This document shows positions 7,608 to 15,486 of a DNA stretch of 41,633 bases, piece after piece. A program made the position numbers and the translations under genes. This DNA comes from Ga0074130 sp035565355 (GTDB taxonomy: Bacteria > Pseudomonadota > Gammaproteobacteria > Burkholderiales > Rhodocyclaceae): assembly GCA_035565355.1 (NCBI GenBank), contig DATMSM010000085.1, positions 1 through 41,633 of the forward strand, in the 5' to 3' direction. The notes beneath the pieces are model-generated. The model saw only the letters and a list, made by a program, of their open reading frames with translations, was not told where the DNA came from and ran no database searches. Within the stretch, counting starts at the first letter, position 1. Each line of letters begins with the position of its first letter.

Positions 7608-10502
7608 TTATGCCTTCACGACCTGGCAGATGGTGGTCTTGGTTTCCTGCATCATCGTCACGCTGTCGTAGCCGTAGGTCGTGGCGGTATTCACCGCCTC
7701 GCCCCGCACGATGGGGTGCGCTCCCTCGGGGTAGTACTTGAGCATGTCCTCGCCCATCCAGTGTCCGGAAAAGTGGAAAGGCATGAAGCAGGTGTCGGCA
7801 CCAACACGCTCGGTGACCTGGGCGCGTACCTTGAGCTGCGCACCCGTTGGCGTCTTGAGCCAGACCCAGTCGTCGTTGCGTATGCCGCGATCATTGGCAG
7901 CCCGCGGATTGATTTCCACGAACGCTTCCTGCTGCAGCTCGGCCAGCCAGGGATTGGAGCGGGTTTCCTCGCCACCACCCTCGTACTCGACCAGACGGCC
8001 AGACGTCAGGATCAGCGGGAATTTCTCCGCCAGCTTGTCCTCGACGTTCTTCTGCTGAATCGACTTGTAGAGCGTGGGCAGACGCCAGAAGGCTTTCTTG
8101 TCGTCGTGAGTCGGATACTTGGCGACCAGATCGGGGCGGGTCGAATATAGCGCCTCGCGGTGCAGCGGCACCGGGTCCGGGAAGTTCCACACCAGGGCGC
8201 GCGCCTTGGCATTGCCGAAGGGATAGCAGCCGTGGTTCTTCATGACCACACGGATGATGCCGCCGGAGTTGTCCGTCTTCCAGTTCTTGCCCTCGGCCAG
8301 CTTCTTCTCGTCGTCGGTCAGCTCGTCCCACCAGCCCAGCTTCTTCAACAGCAGGTGGTCGAACTCCGGATAACCGAACTGCAGATCGGCGCCCTTGGAG
8401 GCCGAGCCGTCGCCGGCGAGCAGGTTCACGCCCTCGCGCTCGACGCCGAAGTTGGCGCGGAAGTTGCCGCCGCCGTCCATGACGTGCTTGCTGGTGTCAT
8501 AGAGGTTGGGCGAACCGGGGTGCTTCATTTCCGGCGTGCCCCAGCACGGCCACGGCAGACCGAAGTAGTCGCCGTCGCAGGGGCCGCCCTTGGCGCGCAG
8601 GGTCTTCACGTCGAAGGTGTGCATGTTCTTCATGTGCAGCTTGAGACGCTCGGGCGACTGGCCGGAATAGCCGATGGTCCAGGTACCCTTGTTGATCTCG
8701 CGCAGGGTGTCCTCCATGCTCGGCTCGTCGTTGGTCACCTTGATGTTCCTGACGAACTCCTTCTCGAAGCCGAAGACGCGGGCCAGCTGATACATGATCG
8801 TATGGTCGGGACGCGATTCGAATAGCGGCTTGATCACCGCTTCGCGCCACTGCAGCGAGCGGTTGGACGCCGTGCAGGAACCCTCGGTCTCGAACTGGGT
8901 CGCCGCCGGCAGCAGATAGACGCCGTCCTTCCTGACCATGGCCGCCATTGCGGCGGTGGCGGAAGGATAGGGGTCGATCACCACCAGGGTGTCGAGCAGC
9001 TTCATGGCCTCGACCATTTCCTTGCCGCGCGACTGTGAGTTCGGCGCCATGCCCCAGTACACCACCGCCTTGAGATTGGCGTCCTGGTCGATGTTCTCGT
9101 TCTTCTCGAGCACCCCGTCGATCCAGCGCGACACAGTGATGCCCGGCTTGGTCATCATGGTCTCGGACGCGTACTGCTGCTTGATCCACTCGTAATCCAC
9201 GCCCCACACGCTCGCCCAATGCTTCCAGGCGCCCGGCGCAATGCCGTAATAGCCGGGCAGCGAGTCCGGATTGGGGCCGACGTCGGTCGCGCCCTGCACG
9301 TTATCGTGGCCGCGGAAGATGTTGGCGCCGCCGCCCGACACGCCGATATTGCCGAGCGCCAGCTGCAGGCAGCAGAAGGCGCGGACCATGGCATTGCCGG
9401 TGGAGTGCTGGGTCTGGCCCATGCACCAGACGATGGTGCTGGGCCGGTTCTTGGCCATGGTCTCGGCGATCTTGTAGACCTCGGCTTCGCTTACGCCGCT
9501 GGCCTCCTCGACCTTTTCCGGCGTCCAGGTCATGACCTCGGCACGCACCTTGTCCATGCCGTAGACGCGATCCTCGAGGTATTTCTTGTCTTCCCAGCCG
9601 TTCTGGAAGACGTGGTAGAGAATGCCCCAGATCAGCGCAATGTCGCTGCCGGAACGGAAGCGCACGTACTGGTCGGCACGGGCGGCAGTGCGCGTGAAGC
9701 GCGGGTCCGCCACGATCATCTTGGCGCCATTCTCCTTGGCATGCAGGATATGCATCATGGCGACCGGGTGGGCCTCCGCCGCGTTCGAGCCCATGAACAG
9801 CATGGCCTTGGCGTTCTGCATGTCGTTGTAGGAGTTGGTCATCGCACCGTAACCCCAGGTGTTCGCCACCCCCGCCACGGTGGTGGCGTGACAGACGCGG
9901 GCCTGGTGGTCGCAGTTGTTGGTGCCCCAGAAGGACACGAACTTGCGCAGTAGATAGGCCTGCTCATTGTTGTGCTTGGAGGAGCCGATCCAGTACACCG
10001 AATCCGGCCCATGCTCCTTGCGCAGCTTGAGCAGACGGTCGCCGACTTCCTTGTAGGCTTCGTCCCAGCTGATGCGCACGTACTTGCCGTCCACCAGCTT
10101 CATCGGGTACTTGAGGCGCATCTCGCCGTGACCGTGCTCGCGCACCGAGGCACCCTTGGCGCAGTGCGAACCGAGATTGATGGGCGAATCGAACACGGGC
10201 TCCTGACCGGTCCAGACGCCGTTCTGCACTTCGGCATCGACGGCGCAGCCGACCGAGCAGTGGGTACAGACGGTGCGCTTGACCTCGACTTTGCCGGCCG
10301 CCGGCGGCGCTTCGCCCTTGGCGTCGGCGGTGCCGATCAGGTTGAAGGGCAGTTGCGAGGCAAAGGCGCCGGCGCCGGCAGCCATGCCGGAGCGCTTCAT
10401 GAAGGTGCGGCGATCCAGTGCTTCGGGCAGGATGCCGTCGAGCATACTGGCAGCCTTGTTCTCCGCTGCCGGCTGAGATTGGGATGATTTCTTGGTCAAC
10501 AT
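7608..10502 (-). CDS. fdhA: formate dehydrogenase catalytic (alpha) subunit, molybdopterin type, Tat-exported
   Basis: A 964-residue member of the DMSO-reductase superfamily that oxidises formate to CO2 at a bis-MGD molybdenum or tungsten centre. Residues 31-60 hold a Tat signal (DRRTFMKRSG plus a hydrophobic stretch), so the folded enzyme is exported. C79, C82, C86 and C114 bind the [4Fe-4S] cluster. The metal ligand is Cys204 within DHQARVCHATTV, with the essential His next to it, where E. coli FdnG has selenocysteine; no in-frame TGA is involved. A strong ribosome site (GGGAGGG) precedes ATG 10502. The operon context (gamma, beta, TorD-type chaperone) supports a quinone-linked periplasmic enzyme. 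Confidence 0.97.
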   Translation of the reverse strand: MLTKKSSQSQPAAENKAASMLDGILPEALDRRTFMKRSGMAAGAGAFASQLPFNLIGTADAKGEAPPAAGKVEVKRTVCTHCSVGCAVDAEVQNGVWTGQEPVFDSPINLGSHCAKGASVREHGHGEMRLKYPMKLVDGKYVRISWDEAYKEVGDRLLKLRKEHGPDSVYWIGSSKHNNEQAYLLRKFVSFWGTNNCDHQARVCHATTVAGVANTWGYGAMTNSYNDMQNAKAMLFMGSNAAEAHPVAMMHILHAKENGAKMIVADPRFTRTAARADQYVRFRSGSDIALIWGILYHVFQNGWEDKKYLEDRVYGMDKVRAEVMTWTPEKVEEASGVSEAEVYKIAETMAKNRPSTIVWCMGQTQHSTGNAMVRAFCCLQLALGNIGVSGGGANIFRGHDNVQGATDVGPNPDSLPGYYGIAPGAWKHWASVWGVDYEWIKQQYASETMMTKPGITVSRWIDGVLEKNENIDQDANLKAVVYWGMAPNSQSRGKEMVEAMKLLDTLVVIDPYPSATAAMAAMVRKDGVYLLPAATQFETEGSCTASNRSLQWREAVIKPLFESRPDHTIMYQLARVFGFEKEFVRNIKVTNDEPSMEDTLREINKGTWTIGYSGQSPERLKLHMKNMHTFDVKTLRAKGGPCDGDYFGLPWPCWGTPEMKHPGSPNLYDTSKHVMDGGGNFRANFGVEREGVNLLAGDGSASKGADLQFGYPEFDHLLLKKLGWWDELTDDEKKLAEGKNWKTDNSGGIIRVVMKNHGCYPFGNAKARALVWNFPDPVPLHREALYSTRPDLVAKYPTHDDKKAFWRLPTLYKSIQQKNVEDKLAEKFPLILTSGRLVEYEGGGEETRSNPWLAELQQEAFVEINPRAANDRGIRNDDWVWLKTPTGAQLKVRAQVTERVGADTCFMPFHFSGHWMGEDMLKYYPEGAHPIVRGEAVNTATTYGYDSVTMMQETKTTICQVVKA

Positions 10503-10518
10503 GGCGTTCCCTCCCCGG

Positions 10519-10761
10519 TCAGATACGCGTAGTGCCGTAGTAACGACGGACGTGCTCGGTTTCCTGATAACCCTTGCCCTCGGCTATCGGCTCTGCAGCA
10601 GGCTTGGCCTCTGGCTTGACACCGGCGACACCGCCGGCCAGCACAGCCGCAGCACCGACGCCGCCCAGCCCTGCGCCGATCAGGAAATTGCGGCGCTTGC
10701 TGTCTGGCTTTTCAGTCGCAACCTGGGTCGTCGCCACTGCTTTCTTGTCGGAATTGCTCAT
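10519..10761 (-). CDS. formate dehydrogenase region Tat-signal small protein
   Basis: An 80-residue protein, nearly half of which is a twin-arginine signal: SKRRNFLIGAGLGGVG at about residues 21-36 followed by a hydrophobic stretch. The rest is short (EPIAEGKGY, then HVRRYYGTTRI). It corresponds to the 'formate dehydrogenase region TAT target' family, found immediately before the catalytic gene in many proteobacteria. Its role is not established; it could be a small periplasmic subunit or a Tat-linked assembly partner. Its ATG overlaps the stop of the upstream chaperone gene by 4 bases, and the catalytic gene starts 16 bases after its own stop. Confidence 0.85.
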   Translation of the reverse strand: MSNSDKKAVATTQVATEKPDSKRRNFLIGAGLGGVGAAAVLAGGVAGVKPEAKPAAEPIAEGKGYQETEHVRRYYGTTRI

Positions 10762-11363
10762 TTCACACCTCCATCGGCTGCCTGCAATCGGAAATAGTCA
10801 CGCTCCATGTCGAGGAACGTTTGCATGAATCGGGCGACAGCCCGATAAAAGACACTGGTCTCGGCTGCTGCCAGGGCGGCACAGAAATCGCCATACCAGG
10901 GCTGCAGATGCTGCTGGAAGAAGCATTGCTGCCAAGCGGCGTCGCCGCGCATGATCAGGTGACGCATGACCTCGAGTTCGCCGGCCATGTGATCTTCGGG
11001 ATCCTGTTGCTGTTCCTGCCGGGCCAGGCCCAGGCGCGCCAGATCGTCACGCAGCAAGGCCAGCGGTTTTTCCATCAGGAAGCCGGTCAGATACCACGAG
11101 CCATACAGCGACACCTCGGGCTTGCCGACGCTGACGAACAGCGCCGCGTACTCGTCGGCAATCGCCTTGGCATCGCCAGCTGCGGCACAGAGTGCGTTCC
11201 AGGCGGCGCTCACCTCGTCGCCGCCAGCATCGCGCTGCGACTGGCGCAACGTATCGAGCACCGCCGCCTGAGGCGGGCCAAAGAGCAGATGCGCAAGCAC
11301 GGCATAGGCATCGGCCCGTGCCAGATCGGCATCGTCGAGCATAAGGGTGACGGGTGCATTCAT
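10758..11363 (-). CDS. TorD/DmsD-family molybdoenzyme chaperone
   Basis: A 201-residue all-helical cytoplasmic chaperone. Typical TorD-family features are seen: ADAYAVLAHLLFGPP near the N-terminus, EYAALFVSVGKPEVSLYGSW in the middle, and DPEDHMAGELEVM (about residues 120-132), close to the family E-x3-D-H motif. Such chaperones bind the Tat signal of the molybdenum subunit and hold back export until the cofactor is inserted. The open frame extends to 11432, but ATG 11363 overlaps the upstream TGA as ATGA, the pattern used throughout this operon, so this start is preferred. The likely client is the adjacent formate dehydrogenase alpha subunit. Confidence 0.88.
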   Translation of the reverse strand: MNAPVTLMLDDADLARADAYAVLAHLLFGPPQAAVLDTLRQSQRDAGGDEVSAAWNALCAAAGDAKAIADEYAALFVSVGKPEVSLYGSWYLTGFLMEKPLALLRDDLARLGLARQEQQQDPEDHMAGELEVMRHLIMRGDAAWQQCFFQQHLQPWYGDFCAALAAAETSVFYRAVARFMQTFLDMERDYFRLQAADGGVK

Positions 11364-13063
11364 CGCGGCAGATCCTCCACCGTCATTTCCTTGCGGTTTT
11401 CCATCATGTCGATGACGCGGCAGTCGCCGCACATCTGCAGGCGGCGCAGCGCGGCCTCATCGGCAAACAGGCTGTGGCCGGACAGGCGCTGGAGCATGGA
11501 ATCGACCATGGCGCGCGTGCCGAAAGGCTTGGCGCAGCGCACGCAATGGAAGGGCTGAGCTTCGTTGAGCACGCGCGCCTGCTTCGCCTGCGGCGTAAGC
11601 AGCAGGCGGGGTTCAAGCGCCAGCGCGGATTCGGGACAGGTATCGGCGCAGATGCCGCACTGCACGCAATTGCTTTCGATGAAGCGCAGCTGCGGCGACT
11701 CCGGGTTGTCCTGCAGCGCCTTGGCCGGACAGGCGCCGACGCAGGCCATGCACAGGGTGCAACGGTCGGCGGCAATGTTCAGCGTGCCGAAGGGCGAGCC
11801 GGCCGGCAGGGCGATCTGCTCCACCGCCTGCAGCGCATGCGCCTGCAAATGCTCGATGCAAAACTGCAAGGTGCGGCGCTTCTCGGCAAACAGATTGAAA
11901 CTCGCCGGCGGCAGGGCCATGGGCTGTGCCAGGGTTTCCGGCAACGCAGCGGCGGGCGCATCTACATGCGCCAGCAGGCTGCAGTGCTCGCCGGCAAAAC
12001 CGAAGCCTTCGAGCAGACTGTGCACCAGCGCGATCTGGCGGCGCAGATTATCCGTATAGGCCGCGGGCATCTCGTCCGTCTGCAGCACGCCGACATGGGC
12101 AGCGCCGTAGCACAGGGCGGCCAACAGCAGGTCGGGGCCGATGCTGGCGATGTCATGCACACCCAGGGGAATCAGGTTCTGCGGCAGGCCCTGGCGATGG
12201 GCGCGGCGCAGCAGCCAGTCCTCGCCCTTGCGGTCATGGAAAACCACGACCGGCGCCGCGCCGCCGGCTTCGCGATAAGCCGCCAGCATGGTCTTGAGAC
12301 GCAGGCCCAGCTCGGGCACGGAAGGATAGTTGTAGCGCATCGCGCCGCTCGGGCAACTGCTGGCGCAAGCGCCGCAGCCCATGCACAGGTGCGGCTCGAC
12401 GTAGACGCCGTCGCCCTTGGGCGTGATCGCGCCGGTGGAGCACAGGTCGATGCAATTGCTGCAACCCTCGATGCGATTGCGCGCATGGGCGCACTGGTCA
12501 GCCTTGTAGTCGAAGTAGCGCGGCTTCTCAAACTCGCCGACAAAGGAAGTCAGCTTGAGGATCGCGTCGAACTGTTCGAGCGGATCGCGACCGGCGGAGA
12601 AATACCCTTGCGGCGGGTGCGGCAGGCGGATCAAGGGCTCACGCGAAAGATCGAAGATCAGGTCGTAGCGCTCCTTGCGGGCTGCCGTAGTGCTGAAGTC
12701 CGGCGTACCGATCAAGCCGGTCTCGGGCGTGGCGGCCTGCTGCCACTCCACCATAAAGCTGCCCAGCCAGCCCTGCAGCTTGATGTCGCGGCCGGCAGCC
12801 ACTGCATAGTCGCCGCGCGGCGGCAATTCTTCATTGCCGCGCACCTCGGTCGCCAGCACGCTGACCTCCAGTCTGTCCTTGAGGCGTTCGGCCCAGTCCA
12901 GCGCAATATCGGCCGGCCCGATGATGAGGGTGCGGCCAGAGGACACATAATCCACCGCCTGCACCGGCGCCGGCGCTGGCAGCTTCATGGCCGCGCGCAG
13001 GGCGGCTACCACGGCGGCATGCGCTTCGCTCACAGCCAGGAAAGCGTGATCAGCCGCGCCCAT
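11360..13063 (-). CDS. multi-cluster 4Fe-4S ferredoxin-like protein of the fdh operon
   Basis: A 567-residue soluble protein; ATG 13063 is chosen because AGGAGG lies 6-7 bases upstream (the frame continues to 13087). Four ferredoxin motifs are visible: C191, C201, C204, C208 (first spacing unusually long), C227/230/233/237, C435/438/441/445 and C466/469/472/476. Two further pairs, C507-x2-C510 and C545-x2-C548, could bind metal near the C-terminus. A Rossmann-like region (about residues 270-330) separates the two cluster pairs. No signal peptide or membrane helix is seen, so it should be cytoplasmic. Related genes recur beside DUF3305/DUF3306 in formate dehydrogenase operons. The function is uncharacterised as far as I know; maturation or electron supply are possibilities. 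Confidence 0.85.
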   Translation of the reverse strand: MGAADHAFLAVSEAHAAVVAALRAAMKLPAPAPVQAVDYVSSGRTLIIGPADIALDWAERLKDRLEVSVLATEVRGNEELPPRGDYAVAAGRDIKLQGWLGSFMVEWQQAATPETGLIGTPDFSTTAARKERYDLIFDLSREPLIRLPHPPQGYFSAGRDPLEQFDAILKLTSFVGEFEKPRYFDYKADQCAHARNRIEGCSNCIDLCSTGAITPKGDGVYVEPHLCMGCGACASSCPSGAMRYNYPSVPELGLRLKTMLAAYREAGGAAPVVVFHDRKGEDWLLRRAHRQGLPQNLIPLGVHDIASIGPDLLLAALCYGAAHVGVLQTDEMPAAYTDNLRRQIALVHSLLEGFGFAGEHCSLLAHVDAPAAALPETLAQPMALPPASFNLFAEKRRTLQFCIEHLQAHALQAVEQIALPAGSPFGTLNIAADRCTLCMACVGACPAKALQDNPESPQLRFIESNCVQCGICADTCPESALALEPRLLLTPQAKQARVLNEAQPFHCVRCAKPFGTRAMVDSMLQRLSGHSLFADEAALRRLQMCGDCRVIDMMENRKEMTVEDLPR

Positions 13064-13562
13064 GTTCGCCCTCCTCGTCTGCTTCAATCACTTGCACATC
13101 GCTAGCGCGAACGGTTTCCTGCATTTCGGTATTCACCGGCATCTCCGCATCGGATTTCTTGTTGTTGTCTTCCGCTTCCGGAAAAAGCATGGCGCGCGCA
13201 TGGGCCAGGCCCGGCAGCTCCGTGGCCGTCAGCGGCACAAAAGTGTTGTAGTCGTCGATGTAGACATCGAGGCCGTCCATGACATTGAAGACCGGCTGCT
13301 TGAACAGTTGCTGGATGGCCGCGCGTCGGGTCACCTCGGACACGCCCTTCTGCATGAAGGCAGCGAAATCGGCGTCCAACCCCTGCACCGCCAGCACTTC
13401 GAGCGACGGCAAGACAGGCGCTTCCTCGGTCGGCGCGACGGTGCCCGGCGGCACTGCGCCGGCCTCGACCTCGCGCTTGACGCGCGACCAGCGATCAAGG
13501 AAGGCTTCCTTGCGCGGCGGGTCGATATCCACCATCGGTGCGGCCTGCTTCACTTCGCTCAT
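13050..13562 (-). CDS. DUF3306 domain protein of the fdh operon
   Basis: A 170-residue protein recognised by FLDRWSRVKREV at about residues 21-32, LPSLEVLAVQGLDADFAAFM in the middle, and FNVMDGLDVYIDDYNTF at about 91-107; these are the hallmarks of DUF3306. It has no signal peptide or membrane segment, and the C-terminal 40 residues are acidic and probably disordered. It starts within the stop of the DUF3305 gene (ATGA) and its end overlaps the start of the ferredoxin-like gene by 14 bases, so all three are probably translated together. The function is unknown; co-occurrence with DUF3305 and formate dehydrogenase suggests an assembly role. Confidence 0.88.
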   Translation of the reverse strand: MSEVKQAAPMVDIDPPRKEAFLDRWSRVKREVEAGAVPPGTVAPTEEAPVLPSLEVLAVQGLDADFAAFMQKGVSEVTRRAAIQQLFKQPVFNVMDGLDVYIDDYNTFVPLTATELPGLAHARAMLFPEAEDNNKKSDAEMPVNTEMQETVRASDVQVIEADEEGEHGRG

Positions 13563-14038
13563 GGACGCGCCCCCTGCATCTTCGGTGCGCGCGCATAGCG
13601 CTTTTCCTTCTTCGGCTCGGGCGGACGGAAATTAGCGACGGAGAAACGCGCCGCCCAGTCCCACAATTCTTGCGGCAAAGGAATGCTATCCACCGTTTCA
13701 CCGGCATCCAGCATGCGTGCCGCATCGCCGTAACTGACGGAAAGACTGAACGGCACCTGGCGCCCGTCTTGTTCGCGCGTCACCACAAAGACGCGCGGCT
13801 CGGGTGCGGAAAGGTTGAGCCGATAACCCTCAACGTCGTCGGCAAAAAGGGCAAGCGGCAGGGGCGGATACAGCCACTGCTCGGTCTGGCTATCCTGCAG
13901 CAGGCACTGCGCCTGATCGCTGCCCGTATGGGCATCGGCGGGCACTATGGCGATAGCCTCCCAGCGATGATCGACCCAGCGGTTGACGAGCGACTTTCGC
14001 TCCATGACCACACAGAAATGACGGGTTTCAGATGTCAT
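13559..14038 (-). CDS. DUF3305 domain protein of the fdh operon
   Basis: A 159-residue cytoplasmic protein with the DUF3305 pattern: VVMERKSLVNRWVDHRWEA (about residues 10-28), a beta-rich centre (YRLNLSAPEPRVFVVTR), then VSYGDAARMLDAGETVDSIP and a basic tail. The family is known mainly from its place beside DUF3306 in molybdenum formate dehydrogenase operons. No catalytic residue can be named. The ATG at 14038 overlaps the stop of the cytochrome b subunit gene, giving translational coupling with a structural subunit. Confidence 0.88.
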   Translation of the reverse strand: MTSETRHFCVVMERKSLVNRWVDHRWEAIAIVPADAHTGSDQAQCLLQDSQTEQWLYPPLPLALFADDVEGYRLNLSAPEPRVFVVTREQDGRQVPFSLSVSYGDAARMLDAGETVDSIPLPQELWDWAARFSVANFRPPEPKKEKRYARAPKMQGARP

Positions 14039-15069
14039 GCCTGACCTCCGCTGCGCTTACCCGCGACCTCCTCCTGATACCAGATCTCGTGATGTTCCTT
14101 GGCCCAGGACTCATCCACCTCGCCAGTCTTCATGGCTTCGAAGGAGCCTTCCATGCCTATGGTGCCCATGTAGATATGGCCCAGGGACATGGCAATGACG
14201 AGGCAGGCGGAAGTCGCATGGACGATTTGCGCCAACTGCATGGCGGCACGCGTGTCGAATAGATTCGGGAAGGTCAGCGCCAGACCCGAGACGATCATGA
14301 TCAGGCCGAAGAAACACAGGCCGGCCCAGAACCAGACCTTCTCGCCGAAGTTGAAGCGCCGCGACGGCACGTGCTCGCCGCTAGCAAGCCCGCCGGCCTT
14401 GCGTATCCATTCGGCGTCCGACTTGTGCCAGAGGTTGTCCTTCCAGAACATGGCGAACAGCGGAATAACGCCGAGCAGGAAGGAGAAACCGGCAATGATG
14501 TGCAGGTTTTTGGAGAAACCCGCGAGCCAGGAAAACAGCGTGTAGCCCAGCAACCACAACAGGATGTGCTTGCCGAACAGCAGGACGATGCCGCTGAAGG
14601 CGAGACAGACGAAGCTGATCGCAACCACCCAGTGGGCACGCCGCTCATTGGGCGTAAAACGCGTGACCTTGCGCCCGGTGCGTGGATGTTGGAGTTTGAT
14701 CTCGCCCTTCTTGGCGTAGAACAGAAGGATCGCGGCGGCTACCAGAATCACCGCGGCACCGCCGTAGGGAGTGATCAGGCCATTGCGGATGGCGCGCCAG
14801 GTATTACCCTGGGAAGAGACCAGAACACCGGTCTCGGTACCCTTCACCGTGGTGAAGCCTTCGGCACCGCTGCGCACCTCACGCCAGGTGGCGGAGGCAT
14901 TATGTGGCGGCGTCGCCTGAGTCTGCGCGGCAACTGCCTTCGCATCCGGCATAGGCGCCGTCGGCTCTGCCGCAAACGCCTGCATTGACAAAAGTCCCAG
15001 CAGTGTCGTCACTGCCAGAACCGCCCTGACGCGCCTCACGCACGTCGAAAAGCCATGGGCTTGCTGCAT
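14035..15069 (-). CDS. fdhC: formate dehydrogenase cytochrome b (gamma) subunit
   Basis: A 344-residue inner-membrane di-haem cytochrome b that takes electrons from the iron-sulfur subunit and reduces quinone. It has an N-terminal signal (about residues 1-34), a periplasmic stretch, one membrane helix near 103-118, and a four-helix core from about 145 to 295. Likely haem ligands are the histidines in ERRAHWVVAIS, SKNLHIIAGFSF, QIVHATSAC and SLGHIYMG. The N-terminal extension is typical of the longer FDH gamma subunits rather than of the shorter E. coli FdnI. It is the first gene of the operon, so the promoter should lie in 15070-15324. Confidence 0.94.
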   Translation of the reverse strand: MQQAHGFSTCVRRVRAVLAVTTLLGLLSMQAFAAEPTAPMPDAKAVAAQTQATPPHNASATWREVRSGAEGFTTVKGTETGVLVSSQGNTWRAIRNGLITPYGGAAVILVAAAILLFYAKKGEIKLQHPRTGRKVTRFTPNERRAHWVVAISFVCLAFSGIVLLFGKHILLWLLGYTLFSWLAGFSKNLHIIAGFSFLLGVIPLFAMFWKDNLWHKSDAEWIRKAGGLASGEHVPSRRFNFGEKVWFWAGLCFFGLIMIVSGLALTFPNLFDTRAAMQLAQIVHATSACLVIAMSLGHIYMGTIGMEGSFEAMKTGEVDESWAKEHHEIWYQEEVAGKRSGGQA

Positions 15070-15273
15070 TCCAGTTCCCTCACTTCAGCGAAACAGAATT
15101 GACGGGGAAGTCACAGTGGAGCATTGATGCTCAAGCGACGCTAGCTGTCCCGTCGGTCGTTGCCACTGTTTAACAATATAGACCAATAATATGAAATTTA
15201 ATACACAACTTAGAAAATTCTATCCGCATGTCATACAGAGCACTGCCGACATGGCTCTTGCCTCATCCTTTTC

Positions 15274-15279
15274 TATACT
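15274..15279 (+). promoter_or_regulatory. possible -10 box for the small basic protein and fumC
   Basis: The hexamer TATACT sits 45 bases before ATG 15325. The matching -35 position (15251-15256, ATGGCT) is poor. The surrounding gap 15070-15324 is notably AT-rich, as expected for divergent promoters serving fdhC and this gene, but I could not pick a convincing fdhC promoter. Confidence 0.35.
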
Positions 15280-15324
15280 GAAGCACAATCGGCTTACTGA
15301 AGCCTTGCTGACGAGGAGAACACC

Positions 15325-15486
15325 ATGTCACACGCCCATCACGTTTCGAAGGAAAACAAGAAAAAGCCTCAGCACACACTCAAGGAAAAGCGAGCAATGA
15401 AACTCGATAAAAAGCGCGCTTCGGAAAATTCAAACCCGGAGATCAAAGTCGTGAAAGGCATCCTGAATCCGTCGGCTAGCGCATGA
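15325..15486 (+). CDS. 53-residue basic small protein overlapping fumC
   Basis: A short gene with a strong ribosome site (GAGGAG, 7 bases before ATG 15325). The product starts MSHAHHVSKENKKK, continues through LKEKRAMKLDKKRAS, and ends after NPEIKVVKGILNPSASA. It is rich in Lys, with a His-rich start, and would be strongly basic and mostly disordered or helical. Its TGA overlaps the ATG of fumC (ATGA), so the two are probably translated together. Similar tiny proteins with an LKEKRA core occur in betaproteobacteria; their role is not known. Nucleic-acid or ribosome binding would fit the charge but is inference. Confidence 0.72.
   Translation: MSHAHHVSKENKKKPQHTLKEKRAMKLDKKRASENSNPEIKVVKGILNPSASA

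Noticed and set aside
9780..10002. Selenocysteine (in-frame TGA) at the active site of formate dehydrogenase
   Set aside because: The frame is unbroken and the ligand position is Cys204, so this is the cysteine form.
11354..13105. Long plus-strand open frame (583 residues) opposite the ferredoxin-like gene
   Set aside because: It is the antisense of a gene with clear cysteine motifs; the translation is rich in Arg, His and Gln with no family features, as expected from GC-rich shadow frames.
15191..15400. 69-residue plus-strand open frame in the fdhC/fumC gap
   Set aside because: No ribosome site; it overlaps the better supported 53-residue gene in another frame.
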